Origin: Paragorgia papillata | Taxonomy: Eukaryota > Cnidaria > Anthozoa > Scleralcyonacea > Coralliidae | Reading direction: 5' to 3' | DNA length: 64,000 nt | Assembly (NCBI GenBank): GCA_035771165.1 | Contig: JAWNZC010000174.1 | Span: 917,001-981,000, forward strand | Part shown: in pieces, positions 11,208 through 22,591 of the stretch | Numbering within the stretch: position 1 is the stretch's first letter | How the letters are laid out: every line of letters begins with the position of its first letter | Position numbers and translations under genes: made by a program | Notes under the pieces: model-generated | The model's database searches: none | The model's input: the letters and a program-made list of their open reading frames with translations, nothing else | Told to the model about the DNA's origin: nothing

Positions 11208-12441
11208 CACAGAGTAAGGATTGACCAGAAGTCCAACTCGCGGGAAAAAGTGTCCCATTATTTTTATGCGCATGCGCCAGTCGGCCATTTTGAAAGTAAG
11301 TGCCGCCGGAAAATTAGCCTTCTCGTCCTTGCGACCCTCGGGCTCCTGTAGTCAATTACTCTTGGCCGTCTTGTGACCTTTTAATTAACTTCATATTGTT
11401 ATCTATATATATAAATAATATTTAGTTAAGTAAATAAGTAATTTACTTTAGAGAACGATTCTTTGGAGATGAAATTCTTTGACCACGGGGTTATTAAAAC
11501 TTCAGTACGCGGATACTACGGGTAAACGTCCGTGGCAAAAAAGTCCTGCACTCACGAAGCTGGAGTTTATACAATTCTTGATTATGCCGACACATTTGTT
11601 TATAGAAGAAGATGGCTAACATCGGGTATACATCGGGTAAATACATCGGGTACGTATGTTGTTAGAAATTTTATAACCTTTCATTCGGCATATAGTTCAA
11701 ATCGTAGTGTTACCTGTAACTTTTTAAAATGTTCAAAATGTTCTCACCGTTGACCATAAAAGTTTTAATATTTTTTAATATGTTGAAAAGGTATGATCAC
11801 TAATTTGCACCAAAAACGTTTTCAACTTCAACTAGAAATCTGCAAACTTTTCCACTCCTTTCATATTTGAATTAGCTTTTGTTTAAGAAATATCTGAGGT
11901 TCATTCCAGAAGTCTTTCTGAGGTTATAGCAAACAACAAAAGCTAAAACAAACTTAACAAATTCATCCATTTCAGACGGTCCAGACCAAAATAATGTTTT
12001 TTGTTTTTTAAAGTACTTCCCGGCAAGAAAATTAAAAGTTCTGACATGAATGGCACTTCACAGTATCCTATGTTTAATATGTTGTTCAGGGCTATGCGTT
12101 TAGTATTTAAAAACAATATCCAAAATTCTATAACACTTGTGAGGAGTCCATTTCCCATCATAATTCTTATTTTACGAACAATGGTGTGCACATTTTGAAC
12201 ATTTTAAAAAGTTACAGGTAACACTAAAGTTTGAACTATACACCGAATGAAAGCTTATAAAATTTCTAACAACATACGTACTCGATGTACTTCAACAATG
12301 CGTAGTTCCGAAATTTTTAGCCATCTTTTTCTATAAACAAATGTGTCGGCATAATCGAGAAATGTAAAACCAGCTTCATGAGTGCAGGACTTTTTTGCCA
12401 CGGACTTTTACCGTAGTATCTGCGTACTGAAGTTTTAATAA
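11208..12441. mobile_element. Foldback element A, left part
   Basis: Begins CACAGAGTAAGGATTGACCA, the end shared with 26661, 28191, 29211 and 30728. It is preceded by GCCCGGG (11201-11207), a 7 bp duplication that reappears at 28192-28198. The internal sequence is a long foldback: the arm containing CCTGTAACTTTTTAAAATG is mirrored later by CATTTTAAAAAGTTACAGG. The element is interrupted at 12441 by the Gypsy element and resumes at 26251. A weak 80-codon frame near 11943-12191 is partly shared with the copy at 29783-30052 and is not called as a gene. Confidence 0.8.
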
Positions 12442-12635
12442 TGTTAAGACATGTTCCAAACGCCGCTCTTCTCATGCGCCGAACCTAACTGTATTAGGTG
12501 CGACATTGGAGCGACTGTAGAACGGCACTGATTCAAACGGCGAACTTAAGGCGCGAATATTAATGTAATCGAACGAAAATAGCCTGGGCCGAGTAGGAAG
12601 TTCGGGTTCGCGCGGGAAATGTAAATATCATAATA

Positions 12636-14372
12636 ATGGCGTATAACCGACGATTAGTTCTGTTGACAGGGATATTTCGTGCAAACAGAAGACGTAGGAT
12701 GTTAAATCAAGCTTTATTGACGTGCCTTGCGGCTAGAAGAAAACGCGTATTGCTTTTAGTTGGTTTGTTGGGATTTTTATTGCTATCCAGTCGCAAAAAT
12801 CAAGTTTATCAACGTTCATGCAGAAGATTGCAAAGGAATAACGGGTGGTGGGAGCGTGTATGGACCTCGTACACTGATGAACAATTCAAGAAAACGTTTC
12901 GAATATCGAAAGACACCTTCAACTTTATCCTGAGCCGAATTCGAAAACACTTGGAACGCTGTACAGTAAATGAAGACCCAGTATCCCCTGAATGTAGACT
13001 TGGTATTTGCCTCTATAGACTTGCAAGAGGTGACTACTATTATCCCATTGCTGAAATGGTTCGACTGGGTGTATCCACAGTCCACGATATTGTTACCGAG
13101 GTAAATAGATAGTATTAAATTATTGTTATTTGCTTAGTCGATCATTTAATCATCATTTATAATTATTTCCATCTAATTTTTGTAAATGTACAGGTTCGCG
13201 ATATACATGAAAAAAAATTCTGAATTCTGATTGGTTGAGAGTAATGCAACTTTGATGAAATACAGTGCAAATTTTTTAATTATTTAAATTTGTGCAAAAA
13301 TCATTTTTGGCTACTAAGAAAAATTCCTGCAGGTTATCATGTTCATGTAAACAATTAAGAAGTAATAGTATGATTTATCATGCAATTTGGAAAAAACATG
13401 CACTTGTGAGTTTTCCAAAGACCTTCAATAGCACTCATCCAATTTTAATTAGTCTTTGAAAAACTCACTTGTGCGTGTTTTTTTCAAAATGGCACTTGAA
13501 ACCATGCTATTACTTATACAACTATACTGATAAACCTTCTGTATTTGTAGGTATGCCATGTAATGGTTGAGAATCTATGGCAAGAACATATGACATATAT
13601 GCCACAAGATCCTGAAAGTTTTAAATCTAAAATGCAAGAAATGTATGATATGTGGCAGTTTCCCTTCTGCTGGGCTGCAGTGGATGGGTGTCACATCCCC
13701 ATCAAGTGTCCCCCCGGAGGAGCTGAAGCTCGTAAAGAATACTATAACTATAAACACTTTTATTCAGTCATATTAATGGCCATGGTAGATTCCAAATATA
13801 GATTTGTCTGGGGTAGTTGTGGCTTCCCAGGCAATTCTCACGATGCAATTATTTTGGAGTCAACAAGCATCTGGGCTAACCTTAAAGACAATGGCTATAT
13901 TCCAAACATTGGTGAAAAAGTTGGGAATGTTACTGTACCCCCACTACTTATTGCTGCTTCAGCATTTTCAATGCAACCATGGTTACTAAAACCCTACACC
14001 CATGCAGTTTTAACTACCGAACAAAGATATTTTAACTACAGGTTGAGCAGGGCAAGAATGGTCGTAGAAGGAGCTTTTGGGCACCTAAAAGGAAGATGGA
14101 GAGTTCTTATGAGAAAAAATGAAAGCAGCCCCTCAGAAGTTAAAATGGCAACATTAGCATGCATGGTATTACACAACATTTGTATTGAAAAGGGAGAGAG
14201 AATTTCAAATAATCTAGACTTTGCAATTGATCCATCCACAAATGAGATGCAGGGCTGGCAAAAAATTAGAGATGTATTACAAATGACAAGCTGTCAGAAG
14301 GTTAGGGACACTTGTGTCCAAGCAAGTAAAATCAGAGATGCTCTGTGTATAAAACTTTGGAGAGAGAAATAG
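12636..14372 (+). pseudogene. Harbinger transposase, two exons, one DDE residue lost
   Basis: Exon 1 runs from ATG 12636 to about 13100 and ends at a GTAAAT donor after HDIVTE. Exon 2 starts after TTTGTAG near 13551 (VCHVMVENLW) and ends at the stop 14370-14372, giving about 430 residues, normal for HARBI1-like transposases. Exon 1 is basic and helical (DNA binding). Exon 2 holds the DDE domain: first Asp in WAAVDGCHI, second acidic position expected in the motif normally reading GDSAF but here IAASAF, and the Glu in RMVVEGAFGHLKGRW. The missing Asp needs only a GAT to GCT change and should abolish transposition, although the frame is otherwise intact. Its neighbour on the other strand is the Myb-like partner gene. 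Confidence 0.9.
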
Positions 14373-14692
14373 ATATTAGTTATATACACATGCACTCTGG
14401 GATTCTTATCAGTATCTTATCGGTTATCTTATCTGTATGTTAATTAAAATATGTTGATATTCTTAAGCATTAAATAACTGGTTGTTTAATTAAATACTGT
14501 ATCAACTTTGATGTACACATAAAATGTAGTTTCTTATTGTTCTTATTAACATCATGCAATATAAAGTGTTATTATTGAATAACAAGTACTGTTATAATCT
14601 TTAAGATGTCCGTGCAAATGTACACCAATGAACATAATAATGAACTCAACAATGTATACAGTACATTGTATACTTTTGTAAACTGGTAGAAA

Positions 14693-16753
14693 TTACAATT
14701 TCTGATACTCCGGTTCATATCCTGAGTAATGTAGGTTATCTTGGCATTGTGGATCATACCTACTGCTACCTTGCCAATTCATGAAATATGAATTAGGTTG
14801 TTTTGCTTGTTGAAATGGCATCTGTTGGTGAACTTGCATCTGTGGTGGAACTTGCATCTGTGGTGGAACTTGCATCTGTGGTGGAACTTGCATCTGTTGT
14901 GGAACTTGCATCTGTGGTGGAACTGCTTGCATCATCTGCATAAGTTAAATTTCATGCTGGCGAGTCTTTTCAGCCTCCTCCCTCAGATATGCAACCATGT
15001 CTTTCATAGGATCATTGTCAATTACTTTCTTGATCAGAGTAATTGCTTCGGTTACATTGTCATCTTTCTTTCTCTTACCAGTTTTAGGAATGGAAAGCTT
15101 TATTACATCAGTTGAAGATGCACTTGTTGAACTATTACTATCCGTTTTACCACCTGATGAACTGTTGCCAAAAACCGATGGTTCAACTGCTAGTTCTGGT
15201 TTGCACGAGTCCCTTGTTTTCACAAGTGCCAGTAGATTACGAAACCACGGCCCATATTCTTTTTCTTCTTCTATTTTTTTTATTCCTGTGGCAGTTTTAA
15301 TAGTAAGGGCAACTCTTTTGCACTCTGATATGCATTTCTTAAATTTAGTGCGTAGCTGAATGTAGGTGAATGGTACTTCTTCTCCCCTTTTGTTGGCTCG
15401 ATCTTTAAGTTCAGTGAGGATTTTTGAATAAATTTCACCATTTTTTTGGTTCATGGTATTTGTAAACAGCAACTTTTGTTTGTAGTAATCACTGTTTATT
15501 ACTACATCAACCAAATCATTTAACAAGTTGTTGCTCCATTTGGCCCTTCTACCACATTTCTTCTTTTGTCTAGCCAATCTCAAACCACCTGAAGTTTCAA
15601 TATCACTGTTATCACTCTCACATAATTCATGATCACTTGAAAAAGACTGGCCACTGGAAATAGATGTATCTCCACCATCACCACTAAATAAGTTAAGGCA
15701 ATGAAATACAAATTTTAATTTTATATTAAATTGATTATAACTCTTTCACTGCCATATTTCTCCCTTTGAAAAGTAATATCATCTGGTATTAGCCAGGGTA
15801 GAATATTAAAAGTCGACTTTGGCAGTGAAAGAGTTAATAACATTTGAAAATATATTGACAATTGGGGCTCACCAGTACATTGTTCTGAATCCAGTTTGCA
15901 TTCCATGTACTCCACAATGGAGATCTCCAGCATGGACTTATGAAAATCACTTATAATGCAATACTTGCAATAAGTATACAGATACAGTATAATTATTGCA
16001 AGACTCAGTATACAACTGGTGTATATCTGGTGTGTAGTTTACATGGAATGCACCCTGGTTCTGAATAAGTAGCTTACTCACATACTCTCCCTGATGCATG
16101 GCATCATGGTGTAATAAAATATAGTGGGGCTTGGCTACACACTCTGAATTAATAATAGAAATTTTAACAAGAGGGGGGGGGGGGGGGGGGGGGGGTTGAC
16201 CCTATCCTGTTCATCCACTACAATCTGAAAATTCAGTTATGAAGAATCGTTAAAGATAAATCTTTACAAGTAACTATGTATCTTAAAAATATATAATAAG
16301 AGAAAAATCCTGAGTAGAGTTATAGATTCAATGGAGGGTAATATAATTTGAATATAAACCCAAGGGCCAAGTTCCCAAGCTATATACTAAAATACAATAT
16401 TGCATGCAATATAGTAGAAAAAAACATAATATTAATGAGGAAATCTAAGCTGTCATCCTTTAAAATTATTTTGTTATACAGTATACGCACCTTCTATCTC
16501 TCGGTGTACGTACATCATGTAGTTTGTTTTCCTCAATTAATTCCTTTCTATTGCATCCAGTTACATGTGTACTATAACAGTCAGGGCAGTACCCAACTTT
16601 TCGTCCAGCCATCCAGCCTGGAGCATCGTCGTTCATTTCTTCCACTCCACACACATTGCAAATTGGTAAGTCGCATTTCATGCAAGAATATTTAGTTTCT
16701 CGAAGGCAAACAATGCAATCGTCGTCAAAATCACCCGCCATTTTGGCAATCAA
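14693..16753 (-). CDS. Harbinger Myb/SANT-like partner protein with N-terminal Cys-rich finger
   Basis: Two-exon model. Exon 1 (16753 or 16741 down to 16491) encodes a finger-like block, CIVCLRETKYSCMKC then CNVCG and YCPDCYSTHVTGC. It ends at a GTGCGT donor in phase 2. Exon 2 starts at 15683 after a TTATTTAG acceptor, completes the split codon and runs SGDGGDTSISSGQ through the Myb/SANT region (GRRAKWSNNLLNDLVDVVI, FTYIQLRTKFKKC) to a TAA at 14945-14947. In frame after this stop, 14941-14693 encodes MQVPPQ repeats and a C-terminal tail, so the TAA is probably a nonsense mutation. In Harbinger elements this protein binds DNA and carries the transposase to the nucleus. The 18 bp repeat coding for MQVPPQ spans about 14819-14930. 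Confidence 0.8.
15733..15841. repeat. MITE in the intron of the Myb-like gene
   Basis: TTATAACTCTTTCACTGCCA at the left is mirrored by TGGCAGTGAAAGAGTTAATAA at the right, spanning about 109 bp. The surrounding intron (15684-16490) also contains a G homopolymer at 16173-16195. Confidence 0.75.
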
Positions 16754-17006
16754 TCGTTAAATGCGCATGTGTAGTATATTATAATAAATTAAATTAATTA
16801 TGTGTTAGGTTCGGCACATGAATAGAGCACCGTATGAATCAATGCCGCTCCAGAGTCGCATAATGCGACGGGCTCTGTCGAATTTAATGCCGCTGTCGCT
16901 CCAAATACAATCTGCCGTACCTAACTGATTCATACGCCGCTCTTCTGCCGCACTTAATTCATCTATTAGGTTCGGCGCATGAGAAGAGCGGCGTTTGGAA
17001 CAGGCC

Positions 17007-17169
17007 TTACACGGACAACGGTTAATAAAAAGTATCTTTATTTAGTTAACTTCTCAAAACGAATCTCAACAGTCAACAACAACCTATCTAGCACGCCTGC
17101 GCATAAGTCTTTCTGTTTTTGAGGTTCTGCACCGATTCGCCCACAGTCTACTGCATGCTCGCTGTCACA
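17007..17169 (-). repeat. Gypsy 3' LTR, main part
   Basis: TTA at 17007-17009 duplicates LTR bases 12444-12446 as the Harbinger target site. From 17010 the sequence matches 26091-26250 almost exactly (blocks CAGTCAACAACAACCT and GCGCATAAGTCTTTCTG). On the minus strand the LTR contains CTAAATAAAG, a polyadenylation-like signal. Confidence 0.92.
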
Positions 17170-17186
17170 TCACCCCCTCTCTATTT
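17170..17186 (-). promoter_or_regulatory. Polypurine tract of the Gypsy element
   Basis: On the minus strand AGAGAGGGGGTGA abuts the start of the 3' LTR (TGTGACAGCG), the position from which plus-strand DNA synthesis is primed. Confidence 0.85.
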
Positions 17187-18593
17187 AAAAGCATGTCCTC
17201 ATGCTTGGCCAGAGTTCAAGTTAATCTTCTCCGAATCCAAATCGCTCTGGGGCACGACGTACTCGTGTGGGTCGTCCAGTATGTCATGGCCAGAAATTGC
17301 GGACATCTGAGCCAGCGCTAACTGTCCAGCAGCCTTTCGCAAATGTCCTGTAAATGCCCTGATGTACCCGCTTATCCTCTACGCTCCCTCGTAGCTACGC
17401 CATAGTTACCGCTTAGCAACTGACAAGGCGACAATGGAGTCAACTGAAACAATTAAATTCTTTTCCCTCTGCCGTACTGTTTGACACGGCTCCAAGATAA
17501 CAAGTAAACTTTACGAAGTCGAGAGGATCATTCCAAGACGTAAGATTCGTTATCCCCGAGCCCGGGCGTAGGGCCGAAGGCCCGGAGCCCGGTGAGGGTG
17601 CTAATCTCGACATGCGTGTAGTCCACTTTACACGCGTGGAGTAAAAGCGAGGGAGACGAAATCTGGAAATAGTTTATATATATATATTTATTATATAGCA
17701 TGCTATCGGATATGAGCTTTTGCGTAATCTGATTGGTTCCCTACTACCAGGCTATCAGCTCATATCCTACTAGTAGAGGAAAAACAAGATGGCGGCACGT
17801 TTTTTAAACTGCCGAAAAGAGTTGAAATTGACGGATTTTTATACAGAAAAACATCAACACCCTCAAACCAATGTATAAAAAAACAACATTGTGTAAAAAT
17901 ACATTAACAAATACACAATTTAGCATGCTAAATGGTAAAATTCACCTAAAAATTACGTATTTTTACTTCAAAAACCTGACTAAATTAACGGGTTGATATT
18001 AATTTGTTGCCAAACAAAGAAACTCACGGTTAAAATCAAGCTTACAACACACATTTCGTAGGAGATCATCAGTAAAGAGACATTTTTTATTTAGATAAGC
18101 ATTTGGAGTAGTAAAAAGCATGTTCTTTTTCAAAAACAACCAACTAAGTAATTTAGTTTCACTGCCGAAGGTGTTTCAGTTTCATTTTTGCATGAAATCA
18201 AAACCTTTTTCACGACAGCAACGCTAATATAAACAACTGACCCACCTTTTGACTTCATAAAGGTACCTTTCAATCTTTTTTGTTGATCTGCTTAACACAT
18301 TTTTTGCCTCTCGAGCAACATTTATACAATATTTCGAAGCTGTTTACCGAACAGCTCAGCGAGAAACTCTATGTGAATGCATCATTACGCATGGCGGAAG
18401 TATTAGTTGCCTATGCCGGAAGTTTGTCGTTTGAAACATTTCGCTGCATGTAATTTTGTCTCTTGTACAGTGCTTGGCTATATAATAAAACAGTTATACC
18501 ATTCGCTCTCGTCGTATACGAACTAATAGCCAACTCGGCGAAGCGCCTCGTTGGCTATGAGCTCATATACGACTCGAGCTCATGGTATAACTG

Positions 18594-18646
<53 letters not shown>

Positions 18647-18677
18647 AAGTATAAAGTATAGTTTTACCTTAAAGTCT

Positions 18678-18718
18678 TCGCTACCAGAGGTTTCACCCTA
18701 AACGGGATCATCAGGCGA
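18678..18718 (-). ncRNA. Hammerhead ribozyme motif 2
   Basis: On the minus strand: stem I TCGC, core CTGATGA, stem II TCCC with loop GTTTA and GGGT, core GAAA, stem III CC/GG around TCT, cleavage triplet GTA, and closing GCGA. Core bases are all present. A (TA)n tract (18600-18645) lies about 35 nt beyond its 3' side, as in motif 1. Confidence 0.72.
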
Positions 18719-18785
18719 CTGAAAAATATCGGTTAGTGGGCTGCTTAAATGCGTTAGTTGGGGCGTGGGTGTATATATATATACA

Positions 18786-18891
<106 letters not shown>

Positions 18892-20277
18892 GCACGGTGT
18901 CACGCGGTAAGAATAGTTGGACACTGGTGACTAGCGACGAAGAAAACTATAAACTCTCAAACAAATAGTGTTTTGCTTTCGTTTATTTAAACGAAACGAA
19001 ATGAAATGGAGCACGAAGAAAAGGATACAAACAACCCGTTTAATATATCTTGAAGAGAAACCAGAGAACTTGAAGAAACCAAACTCCGTATGGTAAACAA
19101 AAACTCGATCTGCAGTGTATGTAGCCCTGGTTTGAAGACACTCCGTGAGTCCATGGTCAAATTAATCATCTTAAAGTGGTTAACGGTAGGATTCTTGTTG
19201 TTTTCAAGTTTTCGCTTAACCTAAACAATATTCAGCTTCACGTTTTCGTGCTTTCCCTTTGCTCATCCAAACCATAAGTCAGCTTAACTAAAGCTAACTT
19301 AAAACACTACCTTTAAGGCTTATATTAACCGTGGTGGACGTGCATGCACTTTTTATTATTAAAAATACTCATGGGCTTTGTTGGTTTTCTTGGCTGTGTT
19401 TCGACTGAAACGTCTTTTGAATTCTTCTTTCTGGAATCCGATTCTACTGAATTGTTTTTATCTCAGACTCTATTATAAATGTAATTTCTGAGCTGTTAAT
19501 TAGTTTTAATACTGCCTTTGCAAAATGTACATGCATAGAGAAGCCATTTAAAGGCTTGCTAAAATTAATCCCTTTTGAAACCTCCTAAAAACAATATATT
19601 TTTTACAACCAGAATTTAATAATGAAATCTAAATTTTGCTTTGATATGTTCAACTTTCATTAAATGATTTAAATCAGTTTTCTCATCCTAACGACCTATC
19701 CATAAATTGTATAATTTAATATCCCAAGGATTTAACATCATTTGTTTTTATATCTGTTTGTTTTTGTATTGGCTGTATATTAGGAGTGCTTATTTTAATC
19801 AGGGGGTGGGTGGGTGTTTTAAAAAAGAATGTAAAAGCGGGCGAGGGGTTGTTGCGTTTATGTATTTCTAGTGTAAGTTGTACAGACAATTTGTTTGACC
19901 GGTTGACCCGACTTAATATTTCATTTGTGATTTTTCCTGGTGAACTTTGGATTCTTCATTCTGGGAACCGTTGAACCATCTTACTGTTGATTTGTCAAGG
20001 TTAGTTTTAAGTTCCTAAAACCATTTCCAAAATGTTTATAAATGATCAATAAAGAGCCAACAGATATTGGGCGTTTTGATTTTTTTAATATGTTTAGTAA
20101 AGCAGTCCATTAGTTTTAGTTTTAAGCATTGGAAAACTGCGATAATTATATGCTGCTGCACAAGCAGTGACTGTATGTTTGATAAACAGAAGAGATGCTT
20201 TTGTATTTCTTTATATTTAATTGTTGGATCTATTCAATTATATATATATATATATATATATTAATATATACTATAAG

Positions 20278-20378
20278 TGGGCTTACCTCAAATGTTGATG
20301 GTCGCTACTGTCAGGTTCACGCTGTCGCGCCAGCGTGAAACTGACAGTAGCGACCATCAACATTTGAGGTAAGCCCAG
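20278..20378. repeat. Near-perfect palindrome containing a hammerhead 3' half
   Basis: TGGGCTTACCTCAAATGTTG at the left is mirrored at the right, with the centre GCTGTCGCGCCAGC. The right arm reads CAGCGTGAAA, CTGACAG, TA, GCGAC: the GAAA core, a stem III of CTG/CAG, the UA before cleavage and a stem I strand. The left arm is its mirror image, so no CTGATGA core exists. TA tracts flank the locus (20239-20262 and 20449-20503). The downstream TATTCGCTCTATCTTTACGG block also follows the copy at 55503-55583. Confidence 0.75.
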
Positions 20379-20444
20379 GTATATTCGCTCTATCTTTACG
20401 GTATTGAGCACTTTTCGACATTTCGCGAACAACACTTTGTTTGT

Positions 20445-20508
<64 letters not shown>

Positions 20509-21384
20509 GCTCTAAATATTTCTTATAGAAACTACTGGAAACCTGTAAATGTCTCTGATGAAAGATTGCTAGAGCCAATTTAGGAGTCAGCAAACATCTC
20601 CTGTGTATGTCAACATTGATTTGTATGTTTGGCACTTTGTGACGAGGCCATCATCTTTATCAAAAAGAAGAATTGGCCAGACTGAAATTATATGCCAGAG
20701 GTGGTACCACCTAAATGCAGATGGCAAAGGAGTTGCTATCAACTTCCCAATAAAGGTGAAAACACTGGTGTCATGGTCATCACAAAAGTACTAAAAAAAC
20801 ATGGTAAATTAATTAAGGGGGCACGATTTCCCATGGAAAAAGTGTGCCTAACAATAATAAAGAGAGTATGTACAGATATAGACAACATATAACAATCATC
20901 AAGTATTTAATAATTTTTATTCTGTAAACAATTAATAAACTTATTTTAGTAACTGGATTAAAAATATATCTCAGTATTTAATGTTCACTTTCTAAAGTTC
21001 AAATATATCAGTGAGTAAAAGTTCTGGAAGGGGGTATGGAGCCATAACCTTCTGATTGCTCAGGTGATTGAGCAGAGATTACAAAGTGTTCTGGTTTGTA
21101 ACTGACTTTTGGTCTCAATATGTCAACGCATGAGTACATAATATTGTATTGTCATATTTGTAACATCTGCTCAACCGTACAAGTCAACATAGCTAAATGG
21201 TTAAAGCATTACAATGACACAATCATCAATGATATTTATACCCAGTTATATCTTTGCTGATAAATGCATTATTTATTGTATACATTTTTACATTATAATT
21301 ATTATATATACATATTTCTATAAATATTAGTATATTACATAATTATATGGCATTATTGATGATGGTCAATAAAATGGAAATGCA

Positions 21385-22583
21385 TTACTTTTGTGGATCA
21401 TTTTCCTTGTCAGAAAGAGTGGTCATGAGAAGTTCTTGTTGCTTCTTCGTCCATATGAGTCTAGTTTTAATTCCCATTTCCCTCAACGGGGCTTCGTTCT
21501 CTTCCTCCGCTCCACTTTCTTCACTGTCATCACTAGTAGCTGGATTGTCATTAGAAACTGGTACTTGAGGGGTGAACTGTTCAGTGATTGATTGGTTCTG
21601 CTGTTGCTCGGTCAGTGTTGGTGGTTGCCCTTGCTGCAGGTGACTCGGACGTTCCTCATACAGATTCAAACGATCATGATGCACCACCACGCGTCTTCGT
21701 TGACTGACTTGTATGCGATAAAAGACCGTACTGATAACCTGGGTAATCCTGTATGGGCCACGCCATCTTGGGCTAAGTTTTGGACTGACACCCTTGTTAC
21801 GTGCGAGATTAGAGAGAAGTACTTTGTCGCCAACTAGGTATCTTTGGAATCGTGCAACGGTCGCTGACTTGGTACATCGTTGTCGTCTTAGTCTTGCTAA
21901 CCGTTCAGACACATCTTGACGTGTTTTGAGGAGAACCTTGCGTTGAATACCAGCATTTTCCCGTGCTGTACGTAAACTGCGAGAGAGTCCATTTGTTTCT
22001 GGTGTCTGGGATTGGATGGTAGTTTTCGCCTCCTGTCCAAAGAGCAAGAAATGCGGAGTTTCATTTGTTGAATCGTGGACGCTGGTGTTATAGCTGAAGA
22101 CGACTTTGTCTAAATGTTCATCCCAATCAGTCTGCTGCTCGTTTGTGTAGTCCTTCAGCATGTCAAGCATCGTGAGGTTAAACCGTTCCGTCTGACCATT
22201 TCCCGAGGGATGGTAGGGGGATGTTCTGGTCTTAGTAATACCGAGGACTTTACACAACTCTGCCATTACGTGACTTCAAAATTGCGCCCTTGATCAGAGT
22301 GCAAGATTTCGGGTGGACCAAACACGAAGCACCACTTGTTGCAGAACACTGGTGCTACTGTGGCGACGTCCTGGCTTGGGATTGCGACTGCTTGCGTAAA
22401 CTTGGAAAACCCATCAGATATGACCAAAATGAAGCGGTTGCCGCTCGTTGTTTTGGGAAACGGTCCAGCGATGTCCATACTAACCCACTCAAATGGACGA
22501 ACAGGTTCTGGCATAAGTTGCAGCGGAGCCTTTGCTTTGCTTGTCATCTTCTTGTTCTTCATGCATTGATCACACGTATTCAC
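21385..22583 (-). pseudogene. Gypsy integrase, frameshifted
   Basis: The zinc-binding HHCC region begins in the preceding frame (HDQLGHFGIKRT) and continues as CDQCMKNKK. The catalytic core shows the first Asp in WVSMDIAGPF, the second in LHSDQGRNF and the Glu in GNGQTERFN. A single-base shift at about 22266 separates the second Asp from the Glu-containing frame (21385-22266), and another shift near 22595 separates the zinc-finger part. The C-terminal region (WRGPYRITQVIS, VVVHHDRLNLYEE) is typical of Gypsy integrases. No clear chromodomain was recognised. The protein inserted the cDNA copy of the element. Confidence 0.9.
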
Positions 22584-22591
22584 CCATTCTT

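Larger units (their letters stand above)
12447..17006 (+). mobile_element. PIF/Harbinger DNA transposon
   Basis: Terminal inverted repeat of about 40 bp: left GTTCCAAACGCCGCTCTTCT then CATGCGCCGAACCTAA, with the reverse complement ending at 17006. Target duplication TTA at 12444-12446 and 17007-17009, the TWA preference of this superfamily. It carries both typical genes in opposite orientation, a DDE transposase (12636-14372, plus) and a Myb/SANT-like protein (14693-16753, minus). Subterminal copies of TTCGGC and GCCGCTC motifs lie at 16800-16960. It inserted within the terminal TGTTACACGG of the Gypsy 3' LTR. Confidence 0.93.

Noticed and set aside
18064..18090. CTGATGA on the minus strand followed by GAAA, a possible fourth hammerhead
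   Set aside because: The bases between the two cores do not pair into a stem II, and stem I is not closed.
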